Below, one piece after another: positions 34,808-46,814 of a stretch of 64,000 nt of DNA. Position 1 is the stretch's first letter. The number at the start of each line of letters is the position of its first letter. Under the pieces are notes generated by a model. It was not told the DNA's origin. It was given only the letters and a program-made list of their open reading frames with translations, and did not search any database. The position numbers were made by a program, and so were the translations under genes. The DNA is from Isoetes taiwanensis (Eukaryota > Streptophyta > Lycopodiopsida > Isoetales > Isoetaceae), in assembly GCA_021234155.1 (NCBI GenBank), contig JAJEKV010000075.1, forward strand, positions 2,110,001-2,174,000. Reading direction: 5' to 3'.

Positions 34808-35062
34808 GTTTACCTCATCTTCATCAACAATCTTTTCACCTTCTTCATGCTCTTGTGCAATGAATGCACCAGCAGATTTTCTGCCTCCCCCTCGACCTCT
34901 TGATGGACCACCTCTTCCTCTGTTAAAACGACCCCTACCTCTTCCAAATTCTTTTGGAGTAGGACACTTAGATGCTAAGTGACCTTGACCACCACATGTG
35001 TAGCAATTAAAATCATTTTTCTTAAGCTTAGGACAGTTGCTTTTGACATGACCAGGTTCATG

Positions 35063-35653
35063 GAATAATTTAAGGGCTAAACTTAGCTATTTGGCGATTT
35101 TTTAGCACATTTTCAAAAAAAATTGGCTAAAGTAAATGGAAAAACTTGGGAAAAAAATAATAATTTTAGCTTAACTTTTTTCGGGACTGCACCAAGCCTG
35201 GAGCTCTTTAGCCAAACGCTAGAAAGTAAGAAAGTGAAATTTTGTATTGTTTAGCTAAACCATGGAAACTTTTAGAATGAATTTCGGGTCAGTTTATCAT
35301 TCTAGTTTATACGAAATATAAAATTAGTAATTTAGTTTCCTAGCATTAAATTAATTTGAGTCATAGATTTGCTAGTTAGAATTACTTTAGAATGTTTTCA
35401 CAAAGAAAATCACTAAAATAAGTGGAAACAATTGAAAAATAAGTATAATAATTTGGTTTAATAATTTCCGTTGGCCACGCCATAGAAATTTTTGGGATGA
35501 TGTTTAGGTTAGTTTAGCTAAATGCTAGAAAGTATGAGAGGAAAAATATGTAGAGTTTAGCTAAACCACAGAAAGTCTTGGGATTAATATCGAGCAAGTT
35601 TAGCTAAAGTCATTCTGGCTAATAAGAAATATGCGATTAGTAATTTATTCCCT
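35063..35653. mobile_element. 591-bp non-autonomous insertion in copia gag
   Basis: The 13-bp sequence GACCAGGTTCATG occurs at 35050-35062 and 35654-35666. Deleting the insert plus one copy restores the gag CCHC codons. The termini show a weak inverted match (GGAATAATTTA against GGAATAAATTA). Inside, a unit of about 300 bp is duplicated (TAGCYAAAYGCTAGAAAGTA at about 35210 and 35515, GTTTAGCTAAACCA at about 35250 and 35555). It has no ORF and no poly(A). A long 13-bp duplication would suit LINE-type integration; the weak inverted ends would suit a DNA element. The class is unresolved. Confidence 0.8.
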
Positions 35654-36446
35654 GACCAGGTTCATGACAGAAATAGCAAATGATTTTATCTTGCCTTTTG
35701 CCAGCATACAAAATTTCAGTCTCCTCTTCAACTCCTTTTGTCACCCTTTTCTGCTCAACTTCTGTCCTAATAATTGTTTCAGTCTCCTCTCTGTTCTTAG
35801 CAATGTTTCTTATAAATAAACCCAGCTGTTCATTGTCCACAATAGCTCTAGCAATTGCTAAAACCTGATATCTCTCAGTGAGCTCTACTCCAGCCCCACT
35901 AAGATCAACCACTATATTATCAAACTTGTTAAAAAATTCTGATACATCATCCTCTTCATGTAACTTACGATTTCTGAGCTCTTTATCCAATAAGTCTATT
36001 TGTGAAGAGGTTTTCTCCTCATAATGTTTGAGCATAAACATCCACATCTCTCTAGGGCTCTTGTTTCTCAATTTTAGCCTATAGTAGGACTAACCTTTGA
36101 AGCAATGATCCCTTGTGCCTCTTTAACTTTGGCTAAATTTGAACGAGCTCTTCCTCCACTACTTTCACCAGAAGTTACATCACCAGCACTGGCAGTATCT
36201 GCAACACCTCCAAGACCTCCTGCAGTGGAAACAGCTACAACACTTGTACTTGCAGCTGGGCTTGTAGCACCTGCACCAGTGTCAACAAAAGGGGGATCAA
36301 CAAGATCCCACAAATCTTCAACCTCCAACACATGTTTCACAGCATCTTTCCAGATCTGGAAACCAGGCCCCCCTTTATAAACTTCAACTGTTGCCAACAG
36401 TCCAGCTCCAAAACGACTAGACATATCTCCTGAAGTACCAACCTGT

Positions 36447-36458
36447 GCTCTGATACCA
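36447..36458 (-). promoter_or_regulatory. Primer-binding site, initiator Met-tRNA
   Basis: The minus strand reads TGGTATCAGAGC, the standard plant copia primer site complementary to the 3' end of initiator tRNA-Met, two bases inside the 5' LTR. Confidence 0.95.
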
Positions 36459-36460
36459 GA

Positions 36461-37110
36461 TGTTAATTTTAGCACATATATCAAGACAAATTTGCAACTC
36501 AAGCTTTCCTTGATTCACCTTTGTGCATTACACAATTTAAGCATTACAATTTTGCCCATGTACACAAGAAAATTCAAGATACTCCCTTTTGTTCAAATAA
36601 CCATACAATGTCAATAAACATATGGCTCTTATTAAACCTTTAACCTTCAAGTAGTTATTCAATAAAACGAGTTTAACTGCAGTGAATTCAACCTGAACTT
36701 TCTTTGATCGAAATAGCTTTGGCTTCAATCTCAAACGTCTGCAAATGGATTCGTTGGAGCCCCTATATATGCCTGCATCGAATGCACACCCTTATAGCCT
36801 GTCAAAACGACCGACAAGGCTGCAAATCCGGGATGGATAGACTTTCCAGTCCAGAAGTTTCGTTGCCTCTATTATCCCACAGGCAAACGAAGAAAAACCA
36901 GCATGTTGACCTTTGACTTTAATTTTTCCAATGGTTTCGAATGAACCCCTTTTAATATTTTAACTTCATTTAACAATCTTGAATTAGGGCTCATGTATGA
37001 CTCAAGTTCCTCCTCCTGTAAGCACTATATGTCTGGCTCTAAAATATACTGCATGTGGCACTGAAGAAAACACTGCAACAATTATGCAATAACCCCGCCA
37101 TTTTCCAACT
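36461..37110 (-). repeat. 5' LTR of the copia element
   Basis: It pairs with 30963-31603. On the minus strand it ends AATTAACA next to the primer site. Its outer edge reads AGTTGGAAAATGG instead of TGTTG. Confidence 0.9.
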
Positions 37111-37189
37111 GCCTCAAGGACAAGAATGTCAATTCGAAACCCTAAAGCGCTCACGGTCCTGGTCGCACGTTTCTGATCATATCTAGAGA

Positions 37190-37420
37190 TCCAGAGCTCC
37201 GTTTCAGCTGAAATTTGTTGCGTTGGAAAGCCCTCTCAGAGACCTTTCACTAGGTATGTGATTTGCCTGTGGTTGAGTCATATTTCCGAAGCAAAATTGT
37301 AGATTTCCGGGCTGCCAATAAAACGCCTGAAACCCCCTCGCTTCGTGGTGCCGGCCACACGCGTTTGATCATATCTGGAGCTTGGGGAGCTTTGGTTTCA
37401 GAATCAGGGACTTCACAATA
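37190..37420 (+). repeat. LINE 5'-region repeat unit
   Basis: TGAAATTTGTTGCGTTGGAAAG (37209-37230) with flanking GATCATATCTAGAGATC and ATTTCCGGGCTGC recurs at about 51010-51150 and, diverged, at 51200-51340 and 51400-51450. Both places precede a LINE endonuclease, so this is probably a 5' UTR monomer of the family. Confidence 0.6.
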
Positions 37421-37461
37421 GACTTGGTCTCAGGTTCAGACTTGCAGTAGTGAGACTCTAA

Positions 37462-38755
37462 ATGACCCAGGACGTGACTCTCAGGCAGCAAACAATGGAA
37501 GAAAAGCTGCATGCACTAAAGAAGCGAGCACGGAATGGAGAGGGCTCCTCTCCCTCAGAGCATGTCACGCAATCCGAGAATATACGAGCCTTGGAGGCAA
37601 AGTTGACAAAGCGAAGACAGATAGGTTGGCAAGTATGGAGGCACAAAGAGACACCCAGCCAACAAGAGCCATCCTCAAGAAACGGTTGGTGAAGGAGAGA
37701 GAACGGATCTCCACATTAGAAGAGCGCAGTGCGGCCATTGATTGACCGCTTTGGGCTGGCCGACTTGGAGCGCAAGCCAAGCACGGGTATTGTCGCCGGT
37801 TGAGAAGTGAATTCATGGCAACATCTCAAACACCGAATGAGGTTACCCAAATGGATTGATAGGATCCATCGGCCAGGTGACAGATGAGATATCACAACCT
37901 GCAGAGAGAGCTCGGCAAGCAAAGGGGAACAGATTACACAGGTTGGCTATCGCAAAGCTTCGTCTTGCGGATCATGAAGCTAGAATGCATCGGATGCAAG
38001 CAAGGTTGGACACCCTAGAAAAGAGACAAACCCGTAAGGACAGAAGCAAAGACCGGGCTCGGCCCTAGAGAAGAGGATGGCCGAAGTTTCACCGAGATGT
38101 ATGATCTCCGCCGGAGATGAAACGAATGTCATGCCGGGAGGCGACATCAGCAAGCAGCCTAATGCGGAGGCCGAGGTGGCCTGGGAATCGGTCCTTCAAG
38201 AGGAGGCGGGATCGCCAATCCCGTCCGGCTGAACCTCATTGTCCGGGCTTGCCCGAAGATCATGGGGAAGATCTGCGGCTAAGCTTAATGCCCGGTGCTA
38301 GACGGACTACAACCGCAGTATTTGGGGTGAGAAACCCGACCCAGTAGCCTGGGCCAAACATGAGACCCCGACCGGTCAAATTCACAAGGTGTTGGACCAG
38401 GCATCCAAGACTCTATTGCTACAACGCTAAGCCGGTTGAAGGGGACATCAATATACTTGGACCGAGATCTTACTCCGGTGCAACAAAAGGAGAGACGAGG
38501 AGTTCACAAAAATCGTGCAAGTCGACAAAGGCCGGGGATCGGCCAGGCTTGGTTAATGGCAAGATGAAGGTGTTTGTACCTCCGCGTGCCAACAATGCTT
38601 GGCAGCGGCCGATGGGGCCGTGGACATCTACCCCTTTCACCTCCCAGAGGCGGCAAACCAGGATGCAACAACCGGGACCCGGTGCTTTCGGGCACCACAC
38701 AGGACGGTCCCCCCCCTGAACCTCCCCGGGGCAAGGCGACAACCGCCACAGCATA
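37462..38755 (+). pseudogene. Probable LINE ORF1 (coiled-coil) remnant
   Basis: The frame starting at 37462 (TLRQQTMEEKLHALKKRAR, then RALEAKLTK) continues after frameshifts as a heptad-rich sequence (ILKKRLVKERERISTLEERS). Its position before the endonuclease and its coiled coil fit the RNA-binding ORF1 protein of LINEs. No CCHC or RRM motif is evident. The 38360-38755 part is Arg/Gly/Pro-rich in all frames and hard to interpret. Confidence 0.5.
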
Positions 38756-38773
38756 GGGACAAAGTGTCTTGAC

Positions 38774-41700
38774 TTGTATCATGGAACCAGTAGGGATTCC
38801 CCGAAGAAGGGCAAGGCCCTTGTTGGGATCGCCTACGGTATGGACATCATCTTCTTGCAAGAGACATGGGAATATCATGGGCATCACCCGGACATCCCGG
38901 GCTACCCGTGCTTCGCGCCGCTAATCGCCGCCATGGCAAGCTTAGGATATGGAGGGGTGGCATGCTACTTCAAAGATGCTATAGCAGCCACGCCTCGCTC
39001 CACAAGGCCGACAGTGCTTAACCGCTACCCGTGGGTGAGAATACTGAGCCTCAAAGATCGCCCATTATTTATTGCATGCTTGTTATATACCCCATGCAGC
39101 CTCTAAGTTCTACCAGTCCGTCGAGGCGTATTACCGGATGTACAAATGCCTTATAGAGATTTGTATGATGACATAGAGCAATATCGCCGGCAAGGGCATG
39201 TGCTCTTGTTAGAGATTTCAATGCCCGCATCGCCGTACGGTCGGTTACCTTCCAGGAGAGGCGATTCTGACCCACTGCTTGAAAACGGTGCACCCCAACA
39301 TGCCGACAATCTCAAGATACTGACCAACGCCTTTGGAAGGGAGTTGGTTCAACTCTGTCGGTCTTTGACATGGTAGTGTGCAATGGTATGATCGATGGCC
39401 GCAATCGGGGGTTTTACTTGCAAGAGCGATAGACATGATGGTGGAGCTAAGCGTGGTAGACTATCTCCTTGCTCCAGTGGTAGGACTTGACATGATCAGC
39501 GAAGCTCTCAATTGGCACACCTAACAGAGGAGATGAGGAGGCTTTGTTTGACCACTATCCACTTTATGTCACTTTGGATTGGGAGCACTCGATGGCGCAA
39601 TCACGTAGAAACCATCGGGGTTGAGATACACCCCCGACTAAAAGCAAAAGCGCGTAATATGAGTCCGTGGTTGGAACGTGAACTCTGGGGATTGATGCCC
39701 TTTGCACGCTACGTGATAGGTGGGAATGGCTTGTAAATGCCTTACTCCACGGCAGCCTAGTGCATGCTTTGCGGCGAGGGATCGCTTCAGCGAATGGACC
39801 TTTACGCCCTCGAGAATCCCCGGTTTGACGCCGAAAGTGCAAGGCTCTAAAGACCCAACTACGCCTCGCCTCGGATCCACGATTCTTGGCGGCCGAGCCA
39901 TTCAGGACTATAGAGCATTCTTGAAATCCAAAAAAGCATCGCATATACATTCGCACCATCGCCAGCCGCGATGTTTGATTTGTTGATGATCGAGCCGAAA
40001 GCCTTCCGGCGTAGGGGTGTTGTACAAGAGGCATCAACCACCCGCAATATTACCGTAGACCGGTGGATGCATCGCTTGGAGGAGTCAGATGATCCCCCAG
40101 AGGCAGTTGCTAGGGTTCCAATCGGTAGGAGAAATGCCGCAGCTCACGGAGGAAGACATCCAACAGGGCCTTAGACACCGGCTAATGGCAAAGCCGGGAA
40201 GGACTTGCAGGGACTTCAAGCCGAAGTTATTGAAATGGGGTGGGCCAGCTTTGCTGGGGCCTCGACAACGATCATTAACCGGGCCATAAGGGAGGGCCTC
40301 CCGGAGAGTGGATGGTTAGCAAGGTCACCCCCAATTCATAAGACAGTAATAGGGATGATTCAAATGAACTACCGCATGATCATGGTGAGCCCATTACTGC
40401 AAAGCTTTTAGCGGTGTGGTGGAGAAGAAGTTAACTTCGGTGGGTCAGAGGAAGCGGAGTCGATTGGCCCGGCGCGGGGTTTATTACGCCCCCCCCCCAA
40501 TCGACCATATATTCACTCTCGAGAATCCTTATGGAAGCTACTTTCGCAATGCGCCAAGGCGACTGTCTTCTTTGTTTTGTAGATTTCAAGGCGGCATATG
40601 ATACGGTCCTCGGGACTCTCTTTGTGGCAAAGATTTGCAGTATTTGCATGCCCCCACAGGACTTACAAAATGTCATCTATAGACTCTATGATGGGATATA
40701 TCTTTGCATTGCCCGCATCGGATCGAGAAGTTGCTAGCACCATAGGGGTTAAACAGGATGTCCGTTATCTCCAACGCCTCTTTGGTCTCTACATTGACAA
40801 GTTGGAGACACGGATGCAAGAACATGGGGCGGTGGCCCGCAGCTACCGAGGCATACAAAGATAAGGCAATTGCTCTATGCAGGCGATGTAGACTTGCTAT
40901 CCCATACGACCCGGAGGGTATGCAAAGCATTTTGGCGCTCTTAGTGGGTTACGTGACACAACAGAATGACGATGAACTCCGCAAAAACTAAGCTCTGGCG
41001 GTCCTCTCCTCGCGACATGATATCCCGGATCTCTATTACGAGGACGAAGGTGGATGTTGTAAGGACCTTCAAGTATCACGGGAATCGACTTTTGCGCTTA
41101 GCATGTTATGGGATGACTTATGTGGAAAGACGAGTCGGTCAGCGGATGGAAAGCCCCATCTGCTATCTTGAGAATAGCCACTCATGAATAGACCTATGTG
41201 GTTGGGCACGTAGAGCACACCGCTCGAGCACTCGTTGAACCAAAGATTGTTGTATGGGGTAGAGGTCCGGGGTCCAAAGAATTAGCAAGAACACCGGATA
41301 AGCTAGAGAGGGTGCAAAAGGCCTTCTTAACATACGACCTAGGTATCAAGGACACGGTGCCTTATCGATTTTGCTATATGAGACTGGGTTACGCCCCCTG
41401 CAACATTCCGCTATCTTGCGAGACATCTTGCATATTTCCACAAGGTCACCAAAGATGGATGCACAACGCCTTCCCCCCGGGGCTTTGTTATTGGCACAAG
41501 AGCCACAACGACCGAAGAGGGTATGGCGGAGCAATCGGGTCGGGGTGGTTATAACGTGGTCTATAGACTACCGGCCAGTTGTTGGCTATGCCTCGATGCC
41601 CGGGGGCCAGTCAGCACATCTAAATGGCGCTTTGCCACCACTCGTGGGATCACGACCACGTGCAAAACCTAAAAAACAGAGCACTACCACACGCAAGTTA

Positions 41701-42079
41701 ATCCAACACCGAACATGGCCCACACCGGTGCCGAAAAGCGCATATATCTATGAAGAAACGGAGAGCTATTGCCTCCGGTGAGGACAGGTCCCATCATCTC
41801 GAGAATTGAAACAGTCGTTGGACTACGGATGGAGGGGCGAGAGAATCCCCGGCATGAGAGAATATGCCGGTGTTGCCACATCGCGGGCCGGTAGAGGATG
41901 AGCACCATGCTCTGCAAGAGTGTCCGGCATATACGCATATCCGAGCAACACATGCTGATCTTAGATGCTCTGAGGCACCGCTGCATCAATTGCTAGCATC
42001 GCCAATGGTTGCACGTCTCGCATCCTACATTTTGCAAGTCTCCACCGTCAGAGAATCCCTTACAGGACAAGGGATCTGA
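38774..42079 (+). pseudogene. LINE ORF2: endonuclease, RT, C-terminal knuckle, heavily mutated
   Basis: Endonuclease: GMDIIFLQETWEYHGHHP (38774-39106) and LYDDIEQYRRQGHVLL (39146 onward). RT fingers: LTEEDIQQGL (about 40140) and IQMNYRMIMVSPLL (about 40365). Motif A: LLCFVDFKAAYDTV (about 40570). Motif B: GVKQD then LFGLYIDKLE. Motif C is lost; relatives have LLYADDVVLL. After RT: KLERVQKAFLTYDLGIKDTVPY (41198-41554). The knuckle at 41864-42079 reads VEDEHHALQECPAYTHI. Conserved phrases jump between frames, so the gene is a pseudogene, but domain order is complete. Confidence 0.85.
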
Positions 42080-42204
42080 GAGCCTACTACCAGGGTTTTT
42101 CCTCCCATGTGGGGGTTTTTTCATCCCAGTAGTAGGGACACATTGTATAGTAGCATTTGTCTTTTGGTGTGGTTTTATCTGCTTTGTGTACTGCATGTAC
42201 CGTC

Positions 42205-42263
42205 TCATAGGTCAAGTTTGGCCTCCGCGGACGTTAAAATATACTTTCTTCCTTCCTTCCTTC
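42205..42263 (+). other. Conserved LINE 3' end: hairpin plus (CTTC)n tail, copy F
   Basis: Stem AGGTC (42209-42213) pairs with GGCCT (42220-42224), including one G-T pair. Then come CCGCGGACGTTAAAATATA and the tail. See the matching ends at 45800-45846 and 47806-47852. Confidence 0.75.
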
Positions 42264-43800
42264 TAATAAAATGTAATTCTAGCTCAATTTGTATAGATCT
42301 TTCATGCAGTACATGGTCCTTTGACATTGCTATATGACTTGTGCTATCACAATACATCTCAATAGCTTGTGGTTGATTAAATTCCAGTTCGATAATCAAC
42401 CTTCTTTCTGATATTAATTCCTTAGCACACAAGCTAGCAGCTGCATATTCAGCCTCAGCACTTGACATTGCAATGGAGCTTTGCTTTTTACACTTTCCAA
42501 GCTATAGGACCACCATCTAGGATCATAAAATAACTAGAGGTGGATTTCCTCATGTCCAAATCCCCTCCCCAATCTGCATCACAATATGACTTCAATTATA
42601 GGTTCTCTGAATAGTAGGTTGCACCTGTGTCCATTGTCCCTTTTATATACCTCAACATCCTCTTGGCTACAACCCAATGATCTCTTCATGGATCGTAGTT
42701 ATATCTGCTCAATAAATTAACAATATGAGTTATGTCTGGTCTTGTGCAGTTTTCCACATAAGACAAGCATCCCATCAATGATCTATAAGGTCTATTGTTC
42801 ATTTCTTCTCTTTCAATATTATTTCTTGGACACATTTATTCTGAGATTTTGCATCCAGGAACTTAGGTGTCTTGCAAATATTGCAGTCCTGCATTTTGAA
42901 CTTCTCCAACATACCTTGAATTGGACCATTTTGAGTAAGTGTCATTGCTTTATTAACTCATCCCTGTGTACTTCAATGCCCAAGAAATTTTGAAGCTCAC
43001 CAATGTTTGACATTTTGAATCTCTTATTCAGAACATTTTTGTAGTGTTGTAAATATTTTGTTCCTTTAAATATCATGATATTATCATCAACATCAAGTGC
43101 AATTATGCACCATTCATCTCCAGACTCAAACTGCCCTTTCCAGCTTCCACACTTTATTTGTACCTTCCCTAAGACCAGATCGCTGTCTCATAAATATCTC
43201 TTCTTCTAGCTTGGCATTTAGGAATGCAATGTTAACATCCATATGGTGCACTTCCATACAAGCATTTGCTATGGACAGAAGCATCCTTATATTATTCATT
43301 TTGACCAAGGGCGAGACACTCTCTTCATAATCTAGCCCCTTTTTTTGCGAAAAATCTTGAGCCACAAGTGGCTACAAGTCTGGCTTTATACCTAGGTGTT
43401 TTGCCATCTGGTCATTTCTTCAATTTGAAGAGCCATTTATTCCCTGCTATATTTTTGTCATCAGGTATATCTACAACCTCAAAAATTTTAGTCCTACTGA
43501 ATGATGTCATTTCATCATCCATGGGGTTAAGCCAACGTACCTTTCAGGTACAATCAAAGCTTCATTATATAGAATATTAGCATTTAAGTGCATCAAAATT
43601 TCAAATAAATCATTGATCTCACCTTTATTTTCATGAAGTCTCTTACTCCTTCCATGCTCATCTCATCCAAGTAAGCTTGGGTCCAACTTGATTTCTTCCT
43701 GCAATTTCTAAGCCTCAGTCTGCCGTTTTCTCCATATATGCTCTAAGGTCAGAGTTTGCTATAGCTTCTCCTAAGTTTTATTCCCGTTACACAGAACCAT
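42264..43800 (-). pseudogene. Copia RT-RNase H fragment (second element)
   Basis: The minus strand carries RNase H sequence (SSAEAEYAAASLCAKELI, 42205-42468; the last codons run into the LINE tail). It also carries RT (AQDFSQKKGLDYEESVSPLVK and VNIAFLNAKLEEEIFMRQ, 43126-43365). The region between is copia-like but frameshifted. The element differs in sequence from the one at 31-37 kb. The 3' part and LTR are missing at the LINE junction. Confidence 0.8.
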
Positions 43801-44028
43801 CATCAGTAAAAACAAATTTATCTAAGGGTATTTTCTACATTAGGGGCATTGACTTCATCAGTGCGTGGAGGGCTTTGGACACTTTTGCTTTCTACAATTG
43901 CATCTCCTGCATTTACCCTTGTTAAGATTTTGTCATGTCTGAACAATTTTTTCAAAACTGCTCAAAATCATTTGCATCCCATATTTCCTTGCTCTTACTA
44001 GAGTGCAAAACAAGAATAAATAAATTTA
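43801..44028. other. Probable decayed copia sequence
   Basis: This short AT-rich stretch between the copia RT fragment and the next LINE has no intact frame. Confidence 0.35.
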
Positions 44029-45846
44029 TTGGTGCTTTTGGAAGATCATTGCCACTTATGCCTTTGCACCCGACCCCGCCACTCAACGATTGACCATATC
44101 TTTACGCTGCGGGCACTGATTGAAGACAGCCGGAATCATCGGCTGGACTTGTATTGCTGCTTTGTGGACTTCGCAAAGGCTTTTGATACGGTCCCGGGGA
44201 AAAGCATGGGCTAGACTGCGTCAACTGGGGCTCCCCACTTTGCCTCGCGAGAATGCCATATCTGAGTTGTATGAGAGTTGTTTTGGCGGGATCGGCCAAC
44301 GGCCAAGCATTCACCAAGTAGTATCGAGTCCGCGGGGTTGCCCCCTCTCGCCAACACTTTTGGCCTCTACATTGATCGGTTAGAGCCACGGCTTCTGCGA
44401 GCATGGGGGATGGCATCTGACTTTTGCACCCGGTCATCGCCCTTGACTCATCTATCACGGGGCGATGTTGGCTTTTCTTGGCCACACCCGAAGCTATCAC
44501 GGTCTCACGGATGCCCTAGACACATTTTGTCGGGACTCTGGACATGCGCGTCAATCGGCCAAGACCGAGGGTGGTTCTCATATCCTCTTCCGTCACCCCA
44601 TGCCTCCTGCACTCATATCGGGGACAACACAGTGGGCGTCCGCCCACCTACAAGTACCTAGGGGGTGGAGTTCCCTCTCCCTCGCTCTGGCGGGGAGGCG
44701 TCTATCGCTTGCGGGTGACGGCTAGCTAAAAGCTTTATGCCATCGCGAACAACGATCACCCAGAGCGCTATATGATTGGGGCCATCGGTCACATCATTAG
44801 GCACTGGTCGGACTGTCATTAAATGCGGGGTCGAGGTTTGGGGCGATAGATCGTCTCTTTGGCGACTGGAATGACTTGGGCGGTCGCGAAGGCATTTTTG
44901 GCACGGGCACTTGGGTGAAACCTTGATCCCCTATCGGTTCCTGCCCGGAGAAATGGATTCTTGCCCTTCCCGAGGCAGACCCTTGATAGACACATCGTCT
45001 ATTTTCAGAAAGTGGTTACTATGGGTGATGCTCGGCTCCGCTTTTGGCTTGCTTGTGGCCATGAGTCCGCGGCTTAGGGCTGTTGGAGGGGTAAGAGAGA
45101 TCGGTGGTTACGCCCGGATGGAGCGTCAGAGAACACAGATCCAGTCTGGTACCGGCGCGACGGCGATCGTGGCGGCCTGCGGGAGTACCTAGATGCTTGT
45201 TTCCTTGGCAAGCTCGGGACCCCATTGCTCTAGAGCGGGGTCAAAATGGCCCATTACAAGGAGCACATCAACCCCGTGTTAGCGGGGCCCACCCTGCTCT
45301 ACGCGTTCCCGGCCTCAAAAGCGCGGACTCATTGCCTCCATTCGCACAGGTGCCCACCATCTTCGCGTCGAGGCGGGCGGTGGATTGGGGAGCCCCCGAG
45401 GGCGAGGCTCTGTCGGTCTTTCAAAAGCGGGTGCCATTGAGGATGAGTCTCACACTTTCTAGAGTTGCCCGTGTTGATCCGGTCCGGGCGAATCATCCTC
45501 CTTAATGCGGCGGACGTGCCCTTGCATTTTGCGATGAACACACCGTCGATGCGTGCCACAGGGTCATATATCCGGGAGGTCTCTGGACTGCGAGTCACAT
45601 TGCCCCTTTGGTATGTCCGTGACTAGGCACTACGGGGTGGTGCATGGCTTGTATATATTGGGATGTTTACGCATTTTATATGATTAGCATAGGTTGTCGT
45701 GGTGATTCTGCTGCCACGGTTTTCCCTCGAAAACCCTTGGTGGGGGTTTTAATCCGGGCGATAATCCGCTTGTCTGTGCGTTTTTGTATTGGGTCCCATA
45801 GACCGATTGGTCTCCGTAGACGATAAAAGTACCTTCCTTCCTTCCT
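44029..45846 (+). mobile_element. LINE of the (CTTC)n family, copy G, 5'-truncated
   Basis: It starts in RT (STIDHIFTLRALIED) and ends in (CTTC)n at 45832-45846. Before the tail is the hairpin AGACC-GATT-GGTCT (45800-45813), then CCGTAGACGATAAAAGTA. It lies inside a minus-strand copia: RT fragment to the left, gag-like fragment to the right. It is GC-rich, unlike its flanks. Confidence 0.85.
44080..45505 (+). pseudogene. LINE ORF2 fragment: RT motif A to C-terminus
   Basis: Motif A CCFVDFAKAFDTVPG (44029-44214) is intact. Motif B reads RGCPLSPTL (about 44335). The motif C region is frameshifted (relatives have YADDV; here HLSRGDVGFSW). LTDALDTFCRDSG follows (about 44500). The C-terminal part (45246-45505 frames) shares HKEHINP-like and GGWIGEPP phrases with the copy at 63.6 kb. 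Frames change at least five times. Confidence 0.82.
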
Positions 45847-46814
45847 ATAGATAATTCAAAAAATTGTACATCTTTAGGATTGAATATTTGGCATTGCATT
45901 CCAATTTCTTTCTGAGTGACTCCTTTATTGTATCTGGCAAATCAACTGTCTTTGTATTTTTTACAAAAATGTTTTAAGGTAATATGATGATATCGAGATA
46001 TATGTTTTGAGATCCTTATCAGTTATTTTGAAAACCATTGCATGCTCCTTATAATCACTACTCAAGTCTTTCACTGTGTTTATGTATTGGGTGATGCCTT
46101 CTTTCAATACCCTCTGCTTCTTATAAGTATTTGCACAATCAGCCACATCAACTAGATCATTTTTATCCTTTGTTTTTTTAATAACACCTCACCACTTAAT
46201 ATTTTTTCTGCAAGTGGAAGCATATCGTCACCTAAACCTTGTGCCAGCCTCATAAAAGGAATGTTGAAGAATGTAAGGCTTAGCCTTTCAGGCGAATTTT
46301 CTATCCAGACATTTAAATTCTTATCCATCCACCTATTCCAAATTAAATTTCAATTCTGCCATGCTTTTCAGAAAGAGTAATAAATTTATAGTATTCACCA
46401 AGCCTTGGTTTTTGACTCCTTCCTCCTTGTTGCTTTACTTATAATAGTATATTTTGCTAATTCTTCAAATTCCTATATGGCATCCAATAAGATTTAACAC
46501 CAGTCTGACAATCATAGAGATTATGAATATGAATGAATATTTAGCTGCCAAGCAATGCCTTTTTCAAAATTGTCGAGTGTCTTCTCTGGTTTTCCAAGAG
46601 CAACCCATTGATTTCTAGCATGCTTCAACTGATCAACGTATGGACTTCATTAAGAAAAATCAAAGAAAAATATAAACCGCTAGTACAAAACCTTATAGGC
46701 AAATAACAAATGAGCAAACAACAAGACATAGCATGAAATACCTTTCATAATGTGAGACAACATTGACATGACTGAGCAAAGCTAAAGTGCTACTTTTTGT
46801 CTCCTCTGATAATA
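45847..46814 (-). pseudogene. Copia gag-like fragment
   Basis: The minus-strand frame at 45961-46146 (VLKEGITQYINTVKDLSSDYKE, ITDKDLKTYI) has the spacing of copia gag, where relatives read EGxSVxEYINxFKxL and DxVTYLLSSLP. Adjoining sequence to 46480 is similarly gag-like but broken. It probably belongs to the same element as 42264-43800, separated by LINE copy G. Confidence 0.55.

Larger units (their letters stand above)
34810..36502 (-). pseudogene. Copia gag, split by an insertion
   Basis: The N-terminal part is at 36074-36502 (GFQIWKDAVKHVLEVEDLWDLV) and the central part at 35637-36071 (SPREMWMFMLKHYEEKTSSQ, FNKFDNIVVDLSGAG), a typical gag capsid region. The first CCHC knuckle (CYFCHEPGH) is cut at its Gly-His by the 591-bp insert and resumes at about 35060 as HEPGHVKSNCPK. 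The second knuckle is CYTCGGQGHLASKC, followed by an Arg/Gly-rich linker. A stop separates the first two parts at 36072. Confidence 0.9.
30963..37110 (-). mobile_element. Ty1/copia LTR retrotransposon, near full length, defective
   Basis: Two LTRs of about 640-650 bp flank a minus-strand gag-protease-integrase-RT-RNaseH region, the copia order. A primer-binding site for initiator Met-tRNA and a polypurine tract lie at the correct places. The LTRs differ at roughly ten sites, including a 7-base indel, so the insertion is fairly recent compared with the LINEs. No perfect target duplication is visible at the outer ends; the right LTR seems to have lost its first base pair. It carries a nested 591-bp insertion in gag. 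Confidence 0.95.
37112..42263 (+). mobile_element. LINE of the (CTTC)n family, copy F, close to full length
   Basis: A GC-rich plus-strand non-LTR element lies in AT-rich surroundings. In order: a 5' region with TGAAATTTGTTGCGTTGGAAAG, a coiled-coil ORF1 region, endonuclease, RT, C-terminal domain with knuckle, a 3' UTR, and a tail of CTTC units (42244-42263). The 3' end carries a hairpin and CCGCGGACGTTAAAATATA shared with the ends at 45.85 and 47.85 kb. It abuts the copia LTR on its left and a second copia fragment on its right. Many stops and frameshifts make it inactive. Confidence 0.88.
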
